Source: Rhizobacter sp. Root1238
GTDB taxonomy: Bacteria; Pseudomonadota; Gammaproteobacteria; Burkholderiales; Burkholderiaceae_C
Length of the DNA: 64,000 nt
Assembly: GCF_001425825.1 (NCBI RefSeq)
Contig: NZ_LMDM01000014.1
Span: 42,265-106,264 of the forward strand
Direction: 5' to 3'
The notes beneath the pieces were generated by a model. The model was not told where the DNA came from. It saw only the letters and a program-made list of their open reading frames with translations, and ran no database searches. The stretch's first letter is position 1, and every line of letters starts with the position of its first letter. The position numbers and the translations under genes were made by a program. Below, piece after piece: positions 30,714 through 39,839 of the stretch.

Positions 30714-31448
30714 ATGTCGGCCCACCCCCCCGAGACCAGCCGCGAACCCTCGCGCGCACCGCGCAGCGACGGCGAGCAGTCGCGCATGCGACTGCTGCTG
30801 GCCGGGCTGCGGCTGTTCGCGCAGCACGGCTACAACAAGACCTCCACGCGCGAGATCGCCGAGGCCGCGCAGGTCAACATCGCGGCCATCAGCTACTACT
30901 TCGGCGACAAGGCCGGGTTGTACCGCGCCGTGTTCGCCGGCCCGCTGAGCACGCCGCACGACGACATCGCCCGCTACGACGACCCGGCGATGACGCTGCC
31001 CGACGCATTGCACGGCCTGTACGCCGGCTTCCTCGAGCCGCTGAAGCACGGCGACATGACCCAGCAGTGCATGCGCCTGCATGTGCGCGAGATGCTGGAG
31101 CCGACCGGTGTCTGGGAGGACGAGATCGTCAACGGCATCAAGCCGCGCCACGAGGCGCTGGTCGCGCTGCTGGCGCGCCACCTGGGGTTGCGCCGTGCCG
31201 ACGACGAGCTGCACCGGCTGGCGATCTGCATCGCGGCGCTCGGCGTGCACCTGCAGATCGCGCAGGACGTGACCGATGCGCTGGCACCGCGCCTGAACAG
31301 CCACCCGCGTGCGCTCGATCGGTGGTCGGAGCGGCTCGTGATGTATGCGCTGGCGATGGTCGGGGCCGAAGGTGCGCGCCGCGTGGCGCTCAAGAGAACC
31401 CGCAAGAACATCGACCAACGCGTGGACAAGAAAGAGGACAACACATGA
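30714..31448 (+). CDS. TetR-family repressor of efflux operon (CerR/DUF1956-like)
   Basis: A 244-residue regulator. TetR_N HTH at about residues 25-75 (TSTREIAEAAQVNIAAISYYFGDKAGLYRAVFA), and a C-terminal ligand domain containing MTLPDALHGLYAGFLEPL and CMRLHVREMLEPTGVW, as in DUF1956/CerR-type regulators of RND pumps. ATG 30714 follows a palindrome that it probably binds. Its stop overlaps the outer-membrane factor start (ATGA), so it is the first gene of a four-gene efflux operon and would repress its own pump until a toxic ligand binds. Confidence 0.9.
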   Translation: MSAHPPETSREPSRAPRSDGEQSRMRLLLAGLRLFAQHGYNKTSTREIAEAAQVNIAAISYYFGDKAGLYRAVFAGPLSTPHDDIARYDDPAMTLPDALHGLYAGFLEPLKHGDMTQQCMRLHVREMLEPTGVWEDEIVNGIKPRHEALVALLARHLGLRRADDELHRLAICIAALGVHLQIAQDVTDALAPRLNSHPRALDRWSERLVMYALAMVGAEGARRVALKRTRKNIDQRVDKKEDNT

Positions 31449-32905
31449 CGACACCGACCCGCAGCGCGCTGCTCGCGGCCGTGCTGGCCGCGGTGGCCGC
31501 CCTGGCCGGCTGCGCGAGCGCGCCGCCCGAGCCGGCCGCCGATCCGGCGCTGCTGCCGGCGCAGTGGTACGCCCCGCTGCCGCACAACGGCCGCCTCGCC
31601 GACCTGAGCGGCTGGTGGCAGCAGTTCGACGACCCGGTGCTGACCCGGCTGATCGACGCCGCGCAGGCCGTCAGCCCGACGCTCGCTACCGCCCGCTCGC
31701 GCCTCGCGCAGTCGCAGGCCACGCGCACCGGCGCCGGCGCGGCGCTGCTGCCGACGCTCGATGCCAGCGCCAGCGCGTCGCGCGGCCGCACCGATTTCGT
31801 CACGCCGCTGTCCACCACCACCTCGGCGGGCCTGCAGACGGCCTGGGAGATCGACGTGTTCGGTGCCGGCCGGGCCGGCCGCGACGCAGCGCAGTACCGC
31901 CTCGAAGGCGCCGAAGCGTCGTGGCACGACGCCCGCGTGTCGGTCGCCGCCGAGACTGCGAACGCCTACCTGGGCCTGCGCGCCTGCGAGGCGCAGCTGG
32001 TGCAGACCGAAGCCGATGCCGGCTCGCGCGCCGAGACCGCGCGCCTGACCGGGTTGAGTGCGCAGGCCGGCTTCGAGCCGCCGGCCACCGCGGCGCTGTC
32101 GCGCGCCAGTGCCGCACAGGGTGCGAGCCTGCTGACCGCGCAGCGCGCGCAATGCGACATCGCGATCAAGGGCCTGGTCGCGCTGACGGCGATCGACGAG
32201 CCCACGCTGCGCGCGACGCTGGCCGCCGGAACCGCCCGCATCCCGCAGCCGGCCGAGCTGGCGATCGACAGCGTGCCGGCCGAGGTGCTCGCCCAGCGGC
32301 CCGATGTGTTCAACGCGGCGCGCGAACTCGGCGCGGCCAGCGCCGAGGTGTCGCAGGCCCGCCCGAAGCGCTTGCCGCGCGTCACGCTGGCCGGGTCGAT
32401 CTCGCGCACCCGCGTCGACATCGGCGATGCCACGCAAAGCGGCACCGTCTGGTCGGTCGGGCCGCTGGCGGTCACGCTGCCGATCTTCGACGCCGGCGTG
32501 CGCCGCGCCAACGTCGACGCGGCCCGCGCCCGTTACGACGAGGCCGCGTCGCTGTACCGCGCGAAGCTGCGCACGGCCGTGCAGGAAGTCGAGCAGGCGC
32601 TGGTGCAGCTCGACAGCAGCGCGGCACGCACCGACAACGCCCGCATCGCCGACGAAGGCTTCGAGCAGTCGTTCCGCGCCACCGAGGCCCGCTTCAAGGG
32701 CGGCCTGGCCAGCCTGTTCGAACTGGAAGACGCCCGCCGCAGCGCGGTGCAGGCGCACGCCACGCTGATCGACCTGCAGCGCGAACGCGTCGCGGCCTGG
32801 ATCACGCTGTACCGTGCGCTCGGCGGCGGCTGGCGCACCGGCACGCCGGTGGCCGATGCCGCACCGGCCGACAACCCCTCGGGCCCCACGAAGGCCACCC
32901 CCTGA
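31445..32905 (+). CDS. RND efflux outer-membrane lipoprotein, NodT/OprM family
   Basis: A 486-residue outer-membrane channel of the tripartite pump. Lipoprotein signal with lipobox ALAGC (mature Cys about residue 23). Two OEP repeats with characteristic WWQQFDDPVLTRLIDAA near the N-terminus, TAWEIDVFGAGRAGRDAA, and PAEVLAQRPDVFNAARELGAASAEVSQARPKRLPRVTLAGS in the second half, followed by DARRSAVQAHATLIDLQRERVAAWITLYRALGGGW. Start overlaps the TetR stop; the fusion protein gene follows after 25 nt. Confidence 0.93.
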   Translation: MTTPTRSALLAAVLAAVAALAGCASAPPEPAADPALLPAQWYAPLPHNGRLADLSGWWQQFDDPVLTRLIDAAQAVSPTLATARSRLAQSQATRTGAGAALLPTLDASASASRGRTDFVTPLSTTTSAGLQTAWEIDVFGAGRAGRDAAQYRLEGAEASWHDARVSVAAETANAYLGLRACEAQLVQTEADAGSRAETARLTGLSAQAGFEPPATAALSRASAAQGASLLTAQRAQCDIAIKGLVALTAIDEPTLRATLAAGTARIPQPAELAIDSVPAEVLAQRPDVFNAARELGAASAEVSQARPKRLPRVTLAGSISRTRVDIGDATQSGTVWSVGPLAVTLPIFDAGVRRANVDAARARYDEAASLYRAKLRTAVQEVEQALVQLDSSAARTDNARIADEGFEQSFRATEARFKGGLASLFELEDARRSAVQAHATLIDLQRERVAAWITLYRALGGGWRTGTPVADAAPADNPSGPTKATP

Positions 32906-32930
32906 ACACGCTCCACAGCTGACGCCCACC

Positions 32931-34088
32931 ATGACCCAACGACTGAAGCCCCTGCTGCTGTCCCTCGCCGCTGCCGGCGTGCTTGCCGCTCTGCTGGCCG
33001 TCTCGGCGACGAGCACCGTCCGTGCCGCCGACGACAAGAAGCCCGCCGCCGCCAAGGCCGCGCTGACCGTCACCGTGACGCAGCTGCAACCGGCCAGCCT
33101 GCCGACGCTGCTGGCCGCCAACGGCAGCATCGCCCCCTGGCAGGAGGCGATCGTCGGCACCGAAGCCAACGGCCTGCGCCTGGCCGACGTGAAGGTGAAC
33201 GTCGGCGACGTCGTCAAGCGCGGCCAGGTGCTCGCGACCTTTGCGTCCGACACCATCCACGCCGACCTCGCGCAGACCCGTGCCGCGGTGGCCGAGGCCG
33301 AGGCGAATGCCGCCGAAGCGGCCGCCAACGCGCAGCGGGCGCGCGACCTGCAGCCCACCGGCGCGCTGAGCGCGCAGCAGACCAACCAGTACCTGACCGC
33401 CGAGCGCACCGCGCAGGCGCGGCTGGAAGCCCAGCGCGCCGCCGCCAAGGTGCAGCAGCTGCGGCTGCAGCAGACCCAGGTGCTGGCGCCCGACAACGGC
33501 GTGATCTCGTCGCGCAGCGCGACCGTCGGCGCGGTGCTGCCGGCCGGCCAGGAGTTGTTCCGCCTGATCCGCGGCGGCCGGCTCGAATGGCGGGCCGAGG
33601 TGCCGTCGTCCGAGATCGGGCCACTGAAGCCCGGCATGGCGGTGCGCGTGCTGCCGGCGAGCGGCGAGCCGGTCACCGGCAAGCTGCGCATCGTCGCGCC
33701 GACCGTCGACGCGCAGACGCGCAACGGCCTCGTCTACGTCGACCTGCCCGCCGGTGCCAGCGCCGCGAAGGCCGGCATGTTCGCGCGCGGCGAGTTCGAG
33801 ATCGGCTCGCAGCAGGGCATGACGCTGCCGCAGAGCGCGGTGCTGCTGCGTGAAGGCTTCAGCTACGTGCTGCGCGTCGGCGCCGACAACAAGGTCACGC
33901 TGGTCAAGGTGAAGGTCGGCCAGCGCGTCGGCGACCGCATCCAGATCCTCGGCGGCGTGCAGCCGGCCGACCGCGTCGTCGCCACCGGCGGCGGCTTCCT
34001 GGGCGACGGCGACACGGTGCACGTGGTCGACGCGCTGCCGGTGCCGGCCGCCGCCTCCGCTGCCGCAGCCGCCACGGCCGCGCGCTGA
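32931..34088 (+). CDS. RND efflux periplasmic adaptor (membrane fusion protein)
   Basis: A 385-residue HlyD/AcrA-type adaptor. Signal peptide ending around TSTVRAAD, then the lipoyl half-motifs (EAIVGTEANGLRLADVKVNVGDVVKRGQVLATFASDTI and LRLQQTQVLAPDNGVISSRSATVGAVLPAGQELFRLI) flanking an alpha-hairpin (about residues 110-175), a beta-barrel domain and a C-terminal Ala-rich tail. Links the OprM-type channel to the RND pump of the next gene, 34 nt downstream. The substrate is not apparent from sequence. Confidence 0.92.
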   Translation: MTQRLKPLLLSLAAAGVLAALLAVSATSTVRAADDKKPAAAKAALTVTVTQLQPASLPTLLAANGSIAPWQEAIVGTEANGLRLADVKVNVGDVVKRGQVLATFASDTIHADLAQTRAAVAEAEANAAEAAANAQRARDLQPTGALSAQQTNQYLTAERTAQARLEAQRAAAKVQQLRLQQTQVLAPDNGVISSRSATVGAVLPAGQELFRLIRGGRLEWRAEVPSSEIGPLKPGMAVRVLPASGEPVTGKLRIVAPTVDAQTRNGLVYVDLPAGASAAKAGMFARGEFEIGSQQGMTLPQSAVLLREGFSYVLRVGADNKVTLVKVKVGQRVGDRIQILGGVQPADRVVATGGGFLGDGDTVHVVDALPVPAAASAAAAATAAR

Positions 34089-34122
34089 GCATGCACCGGC
34101 ACTCCCTGAAGGACGACGCCCC

Positions 34123-37100
34123 ATGAACATCAACGTCTCCGCCTGGTCGATCCGCAATCCGATCCCCGCGGTGCTGCTCTTCATCCTGCTGACCCTGCTC
34201 GGGCTGTACAGCTTCAAGAGCATGAAGGTGCAGAACTTCCCCGACATCGAGCTGCCGACGGTCACGATCTCGGCCGCGCTGCCGGGGGCGTCGCCATCGC
34301 AGCTCGAGACCGACGTCGCGCGCAAGATCGAGGATTCGGTCGCGACGCTGCAGGGCCTGAAGCACGTCTACACCTCGGTGACCGACGGCCTGGTCACGAT
34401 CACCGGCGAGTTCCGGCTCGAGAAGCCGGTGCAGGAGGCGGTCGACGACATGCGTGCCGCCGTCTCGCGGGTGCGCGCCGACCTGCCAGCCGACCTGCGC
34501 GACCCGGTGGTCACGAAGATGGAGCTGTCGGGCTCGCCGATCCTGACCTACACCGTGGCGTCGGACCGGCTCGATGAAGAGTCGCTGTCGTGGTTCGTCG
34601 ACAACACCGTGGCCAAGCAGATGCTCAGCGTGCGCGGCGTCGGCGCGGTCGCGCGGGTCGGTGGCGTCACGCGCGAGGTGCGCGTCGAGCTCGACCCGGC
34701 CAAGCTGCTGGCGCTGAATGCCACCGCGGCCGACATCTCGCACCAGCTCAGCAAGATCCAGCAGGAAGCCTCGGGCGGCCGCACCGATGTCGGCGGAGCC
34801 GAGCAATCGGTGCGCACCATCGCCACCGTGCGCTCGGCCGAAGAGCTCGCGAAGATGGAGATCTCGCTGGCCGACGGCCGGCGCCTGCGGCTGGAGCAGG
34901 TCGCGCGCGTCAGCGACACGGTGGCCGAGCAGCGCTCGACCGCGTTGCTGAACGGCAAGCCGGTGGTCGGCTTCGAGATCACCCGCACCCGCGGGGCCGG
35001 CGAGACCGAGGTGGCGGCCGGCGTGCGCGCCGAGATCGAGGCGATGAAGGCGGCGCACCCGGAGGTGAAGTTCGAAGAGGCCTTCAACTTCGTCGACAAC
35101 GTGCAGGAGGACTTCGACAGCTCGATGGCGATGCTGTACGAAGGCGCGGCACTGGCGGTGCTGGTGGTGTGGCTGTTCCTGCGCAACTGGCGCGCGACGC
35201 TGGTGTCGGCGCTCGCGCTGCCGCTGTCGGTGATCCCGGCCTTCGCGTTCATGGCGCTGGCCGGCTTCACGCTGAACGGCGTGACGCTGCTGTCGCTGTC
35301 GCTGGTGGTCGGCATCCTGGTCGACGACGCGATCGTCGAGATCGAGAACATCATGCGGCACCTGCGCATGGGCAAGACGCCGCTGCAGGCGGCGATGGAG
35401 GCGGCCGACGAGATCGGCCTCGCGGTGATCGCGACCACCTTCACGCTGATCGCGGTGTTCCTGCCGACCGCCTTCATGAGCGGCGTGGTCGGCCGCTTCT
35501 TCGTGCAGTTCGGCTGGACCGCGGCGATCGCGGTGTTCATGTCGCTGGTGGTCGCGCGCATGCTGACGCCGATGATGGCCGCCTACCTGCTGAAGCCGCC
35601 GAAGGGCGATCACAAGGATGGCCGCTGGGTCGAGATCTACATGCGCTGGGTCACGGCCGCGCTGCACCACCGCGTGATCACGACGATCGCGGTCATCGCG
35701 TTCTTCGCCGGCTCCATCGTCCTCGCCGGCATCCTCGAGAAGGGCTTCATCCCGCCGGACGACCTGTCGAAGTCGCAGGTCTCGATCTCGCTGCCGCCGG
35801 GCGCCACGTTCGCGCAGACGCTGGCGGTGGCCGAGCAGGCGCGCGAGATCGTGCAGAAGAATCAGTACGTGAAGCTGGTCTACACCGCGGTCGGCGGCGG
35901 CAACACCGGGGCCGATCCGTTCGCCGGCGCCGGTGCCGCCGAGGTGCGCAAGGCCTCGCTCAGCATCAACCTGACCGAGCGCGGGCATCGGCCGAAGAAG
36001 CAGGTGATCGAGCAGCAGCTGCGCGACGCGCTGGCGGGGCTGCCGGGCGCGCGGGTCGCGGTCGGCTTCGGCGGTTCCGGCGAGAAGTACGTGGTGGTGC
36101 TGGCCGGCGAAGACGGCGACGTGCTGCTCGCGCATTCGAAGCAGGTCGAGCGCGAGCTGCGCACGATCTCCGGCATCGGCGCGGTCACGTCGACGTCGAG
36201 CCTGGTGCGGCCGGAGCTGATCGTGCGGCCCGACTTCGCGCGCGCGGCCGACCTCGGCGTCACGTCGGCGGCCATCGCCGACACGCTGCGCATCGCGACC
36301 GCCGGCGACTACGACCAGAGCCTGCCGAAGCTGAACCTGTCGCAGCGCCAGGTGCCGATCGTCGTGAAGCTGGCCGCCGATGCGCGCACCGACCTCGACC
36401 TGCTGTCGCGGCTCGCGGTGCCGGGCGCGAAGGGGCCGGTGATGCTGGCCAACGTCGCGACGCTGTCGATCGACAGCGGCCCGGCGCAGATTGCGCGCTT
36501 CGACCGCAAGCGCAACATCAACTTCGAGATCGAGCTGAACGGCCAGTCGCTGGAGCATGTGCAGAGCACGGCCGAACAGCTGCCCAGCCTGCGCAGCCTG
36601 CCGGCCGGCGTGTCGCTGGCCGGCGTCGGCGATGCCGAGGCGATGCAGGAGCTGTTCTCCGGCTTCGGCCTCGCGATGCTGACCGGCGTGCTGTGCATCT
36701 ACATCGTGCTGGTGCTGCTGTTCCACGACTTCGTGCAGCCGGTCACCATCCTCGCGGCGCTGGTGCTGTCGGTGCCGGGTGCGTTCCTCGCGCTGTTCGT
36801 CACCCACACCGCGCTGTCGATGCCGTCGATGATCGGGCTGATCATGCTGATGGGCATCGCGACCAAGAACTCGATCCTGCTGGTCGAGTACGCGATCATG
36901 GCGCGCCGCGAGCACGGGCTGTCGCGCTGGGATGCGGTGCTCGACGCCTGCCACAAGCGGGCCCGGCCGATCGTGATGACGACCATCGCGATGGGCGCCG
37001 GCATGCTGCCGATCGCGCTCGGCATCGGCGTCGATTCGAGCTTCCGTGCGCCGATGGCCATCGTCGTGATCGGCGGGTTGATCACGTCGACCTTCCTGAG

Positions 37101-37215
37101 CCTGCTGGTGATCCCGGTGCTGTTCACCTTCGTCGACGACGTGGTGCAGTGGGTGTCGAGCAAGGTTCGCCGGCACCATCCGACGGATGAGGCGCCGGCG
37201 CTGGTGGCGAAGTAG
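34123..37215 (+). CDS. RND efflux pump inner-membrane subunit (HAE1 family)
   Basis: A 1030-residue proton-driven pump of AcrB/MdtB type and length. Twelve TM helices are expected: MNINVSAWSIRNPIPAVLLFILLTLLGLYSF at the N-terminus (TM1), the cluster from about residue 335, and the last five after about 860. The proton-relay signature is in TM4: VVGILVDDAIVEIENI. Large periplasmic porter domains follow TM1 and TM7 (for example SIKLPPGATFAQTL-like SLPPGATFAQTLAVAEQA). GAAGGA precedes the start. It is the final gene of the tetR-OMF-MFP-RND operon. A GC-rich hairpin (37241-37263) follows. Substrate unknown. Confidence 0.95.
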   Translation: MNINVSAWSIRNPIPAVLLFILLTLLGLYSFKSMKVQNFPDIELPTVTISAALPGASPSQLETDVARKIEDSVATLQGLKHVYTSVTDGLVTITGEFRLEKPVQEAVDDMRAAVSRVRADLPADLRDPVVTKMELSGSPILTYTVASDRLDEESLSWFVDNTVAKQMLSVRGVGAVARVGGVTREVRVELDPAKLLALNATAADISHQLSKIQQEASGGRTDVGGAEQSVRTIATVRSAEELAKMEISLADGRRLRLEQVARVSDTVAEQRSTALLNGKPVVGFEITRTRGAGETEVAAGVRAEIEAMKAAHPEVKFEEAFNFVDNVQEDFDSSMAMLYEGAALAVLVVWLFLRNWRATLVSALALPLSVIPAFAFMALAGFTLNGVTLLSLSLVVGILVDDAIVEIENIMRHLRMGKTPLQAAMEAADEIGLAVIATTFTLIAVFLPTAFMSGVVGRFFVQFGWTAAIAVFMSLVVARMLTPMMAAYLLKPPKGDHKDGRWVEIYMRWVTAALHHRVITTIAVIAFFAGSIVLAGILEKGFIPPDDLSKSQVSISLPPGATFAQTLAVAEQAREIVQKNQYVKLVYTAVGGGNTGADPFAGAGAAEVRKASLSINLTERGHRPKKQVIEQQLRDALAGLPGARVAVGFGGSGEKYVVVLAGEDGDVLLAHSKQVERELRTISGIGAVTSTSSLVRPELIVRPDFARAADLGVTSAAIADTLRIATAGDYDQSLPKLNLSQRQVPIVVKLAADARTDLDLLSRLAVPGAKGPVMLANVATLSIDSGPAQIARFDRKRNINFEIELNGQSLEHVQSTAEQLPSLRSLPAGVSLAGVGDAEAMQELFSGFGLAMLTGVLCIYIVLVLLFHDFVQPVTILAALVLSVPGAFLALFVTHTALSMPSMIGLIMLMGIATKNSILLVEYAIMARREHGLSRWDAVLDACHKRARPIVMTTIAMGAGMLPIALGIGVDSSFRAPMAIVVIGGLITSTFLSLLVIPVLFTFVDDVVQWVSSKVRRHHPTDEAPALVAK

Positions 37216-37240
37216 CCGCCACGGCACGCAGTAGCCCCTC

Positions 37241-37263
37241 GGGCCGGCACGGCGCGCCGGCCC
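37241..37263. terminator. GC-rich hairpin after efflux operon
   Basis: GGGCCGGC / GCCGGCCC stem with a 7-nt loop, 25 nt past the RND gene stop. There is no T-run, so it may be a rho-dependent or stabilising 3' structure rather than a strict intrinsic terminator. Confidence 0.4.
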
Positions 37264-37280
37264 GGTACACTGCGGCCTCC

Positions 37281-37625
37281 ATGTTGTCCCGCGGTCTCGT
37301 CCTCGTCCTGACTCTGTTCCTGCTGGCAGCCGGCCTGATGGCCCGCCCGCAGGCGAGCGAGATGCTGCCGTCGGCGCAGGCCGTGGTGGCGGTGGCCGAT
37401 GCGTCCACCCAGGATCGCGACGGCGCCGGGCACGAGCTCGACGACCGCATCCAGTCGGCTGGCGAAACCGTCGCCGACGTGCAGGACCTGCTGACCGGCG
37501 CGCTGCCGGTGCCGGACCCCGGCTTCTCGCTGGCCCGTCCGCCCGTCGACACCGAGCCCGCTCGCCCGGCCCCCTGGCTGGACGGCCTGCGGCGTCCCCC
37601 GAAGGCGCACGCGCCGCTCGCCTGA
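37281..37625 (+). CDS. Small secreted protein of unknown function
   Basis: 114 residues beginning MLSRGLVLVLTLFLLAAGLMARPQASEM, a likely signal peptide or single TM anchor. The rest is Pro/Ala/Asp-rich and probably disordered (DDRIQSAGETVADVQDLLTGALPVPDPGFSLARPPVDTEPARPAPWL). I recognise no family. It sits alone between the efflux operon and the TerC gene with hairpins on both sides. The composition and periodic codon use look coding, but conservation is untested. Confidence 0.6.
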   Translation: MLSRGLVLVLTLFLLAAGLMARPQASEMLPSAQAVVAVADASTQDRDGAGHELDDRIQSAGETVADVQDLLTGALPVPDPGFSLARPPVDTEPARPAPWLDGLRRPPKAHAPLA

Positions 37626-37661
37626 GAACCCTGCCGCGGCATGTCCGCGGCCAGCGGTTCT
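37625..37661 (+). terminator. Compound hairpin between small secreted protein and TerC gene
   Basis: AGAACC (37625-37630) pairs with GGTTCT (37656-37661) and inside it CCGCGG (37634-37639) pairs with CCGCGG (37645-37650) around a CATGT loop. T-rich stretches follow at 37676-37699 (CTTTTTCTGTTTTG). Most simply a terminator for the preceding gene, though its position in the TerC leader allows a regulatory role. Confidence 0.5.
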
Positions 37662-37748
37662 GCCTCGATCCCTCGCTTTTTCTGTTTTGCCCCCGTGCGT
37701 CCGCGGCCGTGCCATCCTGGCAGCCCGACGGACCACCACTGCCACGCC

Positions 37749-38510
37749 ATGGAATCTCTCCTCGACCCCAATCTCTGGATCGCCTTCGCGATGCTCACCG
37801 CCCTGGAAATCGTCCTCGGCGTCGACAACATCATCTTCATCTCGATCCTCGTCGGGCGCCTGCCGCCGGAGCTGCGCGACAAGGCGCGGCGCCTCGGCCT
37901 CGGCTTTGCGATGGTCTCGCGGCTCCTGCTGCTGTTCTCGCTGAGCTGGGTGATGGGGCTGACCGCCGACCTGTTCACGGTGTTCGGCCAGGGCATCAGC
38001 GGGCGCGACCTGGTGCTGCTGTTCGGCGGGCTGTTCCTGCTGTGGAAGGCCTCGCACGAGATCTTCGTCGAGGTCGAGGCGCGCGAGCAGCATGGCCCGG
38101 CGCCCGTCGCCGACCAGGCGGCACTGAAGGCGGCCGGCCAGCGCATGTTCTGGGCCGTGATCGGCCAGATCGCGGTGATCGACATCGTGTTCTCGCTCGA
38201 CTCGGTGATCACGGCCGTCGGCATGGTCGACCAGATCGGCGTGATGGTCGCAGCGGTGGTCGCGTCGGTCGGCGTGATGCTGGTGGCGGCGAAGCCGATC
38301 GGCGAGTTCGTCGACCGCCATCCGTCGGTCAAGGTGCTGGCGCTGGCCTTCCTGGTGATGGTCGGCATGGCGCTGACGGCCGAGGCCTTCGATGCGCACG
38401 TGCCCAAGGGCTACATCTATGCCGCGATGGCGTTCTCGCTCGCAGTCGAGGCGCTCAACATCCGCGCGCGCGCGAAGCGCCGTGCGAACACTCCTGAAAC
38501 TTCGAACTGA
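37749..38510 (+). CDS. TerC family integral membrane protein
   Basis: A 253-residue protein of the TerC/YoaE group without the C-terminal CBS domains. About seven TM helices; signatures are ALEIVLGVDNIIFISILVGRLP (TM1-2), GRDLVLLFGGLFLLWKASHEI and IAVIDIVFSLDSVITAVGMVDQ, which carry the conserved acidic residues (GVDN, SLDS) thought to bind metal. TerC-family proteins are implicated in metal efflux (Mn2+) and tellurite or envelope stress resistance. The ATG at 37749 is preferred over upstream in-frame codons because similarity begins there. An 11-nt gap with a good Shine-Dalgarno separates it from the Bax-inhibitor-1 gene, so both are probably one operon. Confidence 0.9.
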   Translation: MESLLDPNLWIAFAMLTALEIVLGVDNIIFISILVGRLPPELRDKARRLGLGFAMVSRLLLLFSLSWVMGLTADLFTVFGQGISGRDLVLLFGGLFLLWKASHEIFVEVEAREQHGPAPVADQAALKAAGQRMFWAVIGQIAVIDIVFSLDSVITAVGMVDQIGVMVAAVVASVGVMLVAAKPIGEFVDRHPSVKVLALAFLVMVGMALTAEAFDAHVPKGYIYAAMAFSLAVEALNIRARAKRRANTPETSN

Positions 38511-38521
38511 AGGAATTCACC

Positions 38522-39217
38522 ATGAATCCGCTTTCCAACATCGCGTCGACAGGCTATGTCGACAGCTCCGTCCAGCAGCGCAACAAGGTGCTGCGCAACA
38601 CCTACTGGCTGCTCGCGCTGTCGATGGTGCCGACCGTGCTCGGCGCCTGGATCGGCGTGTCGACCGGCATCGTGCGGGCCATGTCGCCCGGCGTCGGCCT
38701 GGTCGTCTTCCTGGTCGGCTCGTTCGGCCTGATGTTCGCGATCGAGAAGACCAAGAACTCGGCGGCCGGCGTGCCGGTGCTGCTGGCGTTCACGTTCTTC
38801 ATGGGGCTGATGCTGTCGCGCCTGGTCGGCGCGGTGCTCGGCCTGTCGAACGGGGCGAGCCTGATCATGACGGCCTTCGCCGGCACCGGTGCGGTCTTCC
38901 TCGGCATGGCGACGCTGTCGTCGGTGATCAAGCGCGACCTGTCGTCGATGGGCAAGTTCCTGTTCATCGGCGCGATCCTGCTGCTGGTGGCCGGCATCGC
39001 GAATTTCTTCATCCAGTCGAGCGCGCTGATGATCACGCTGTCGGTGCTGGCGATCGGCATCTTCTCGGCCTTCATCCTGTACGACCTGAAGCGCGTGCAG
39101 GACGGCCACGAGACCAACTACATCAGCGCGACGCTGGGCGTGTACCTGAGCATCTACAACGTGTTCCAGTCGCTGCTCGCGCTGCTGGGGATCTTCGGCG
39201 GGAGCCGCGACGAGTGA
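38522..39217 (+). CDS. Bax inhibitor-1/YccA family membrane protein
   Basis: A 231-residue protein with seven TM helices after a soluble N-terminal stretch (VQQRNKVLRNTYWLLALSMVPTVLGAWIG). Family hallmarks include FAIEKTKNSAAGVPVLLAFTFFMGLMLS and the C-terminal FILYDLKRVQDGHETNYISATLGVYLSIYNVFQSLLALLGI with conserved acidic residues that form the pH-sensitive cation site in homologues (YetJ, YccA). Bacterial members modulate FtsH proteolysis or cation leak. GAAGGAATTCACC precedes the ATG. Confidence 0.93.
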   Translation: MNPLSNIASTGYVDSSVQQRNKVLRNTYWLLALSMVPTVLGAWIGVSTGIVRAMSPGVGLVVFLVGSFGLMFAIEKTKNSAAGVPVLLAFTFFMGLMLSRLVGAVLGLSNGASLIMTAFAGTGAVFLGMATLSSVIKRDLSSMGKFLFIGAILLLVAGIANFFIQSSALMITLSVLAIGIFSAFILYDLKRVQDGHETNYISATLGVYLSIYNVFQSLLALLGIFGGSRDE

Positions 39218-39235
39218 TCGTCGGCCGCTGACGCC

Positions 39236-39754
39236 TCAGCGCAGGTGCTCCCGCACGGGCGGCCGGTCGATGTCGGCCGGCAGCCCGTGCGAGCGCTCCA
39301 GCCGGTCCTCCAGTTCTCCCAGGTGCGCCGAGATGCCGTTCGTGGCCTCTTCGAGCGCCACCTGCTGCTCCCGCCGCAACTGGTCGAAGCGCGCGTTCAC
39401 CGCGGCCCGCGCATCGAGCCCCGACTGGTTGAGCCGCGCCAACTCCGCGGTCAGGAAACCCTGCAGCTCGGTGAAGCGCGAGGCCTCCGCCTTGTCGGCC
39501 AGCTCGCGCTGCGCCTGCAGGTCCTTCGACAGCCGGCGCGCTTCCAGCATCGCCTTGCCCTGCAGCTGCAGCGCCCACACGACGAACCAGACGCTGATGA
39601 ACACGAAGGCGCCCAGCAGCAGCATCGGCAGCGGCGCCTGCACCGTCGTGAAGCCGAGCGACAGCGGCGTCGGCGCGACGAAGGCCTGCCAGTTCAGCAG
39701 CGTGAAGACGGCCATCACCAGCAGGGCCACAAACAGCACGAGCACGCGGACCAT
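39236..39754 (-). CDS. LapA-like (DUF1049) membrane protein with coiled coil
   Basis: A 172-residue protein with two N-terminal TM helices (about residues 1-22, VRVLVLFVALLVMAVFTLLNW, and 42-64, LPMLLLGAFVFISVWFVVWAL) as in LapA-domain proteins, followed by a long cytoplasmic coiled coil (about 68-165, LQGKAMLEARRLSKDLQAQRELADKAEASRF...). LapA-domain relatives contribute to envelope/LPS assembly; a specific role here is not known. GAGGAGACC just before the ATG gives a strong ribosome site. Convergent with the Bax-inhibitor-1 gene. Confidence 0.82.
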   Translation of the reverse strand: MVRVLVLFVALLVMAVFTLLNWQAFVAPTPLSLGFTTVQAPLPMLLLGAFVFISVWFVVWALQLQGKAMLEARRLSKDLQAQRELADKAEASRFTELQGFLTAELARLNQSGLDARAAVNARFDQLRREQQVALEEATNGISAHLGELEDRLERSHGLPADIDRPPVREHLR

Positions 39755-39839
39755 GGCGGTCTCCTCGAAATGACGATCAGGGCCCCGAGCGTAAGACCAG
39801 CCCCCTCGCCGAGGGTGTAGGACAAGCGCCCGGCGTTCG

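Noticed and set aside
37626..37748. Possible manganese (yybP-ykoY type) riboswitch in the TerC leader.
   Set aside because: Hairpins are present but I find none of the conserved loop sequences of that riboswitch; kept only as an unnamed hairpin.
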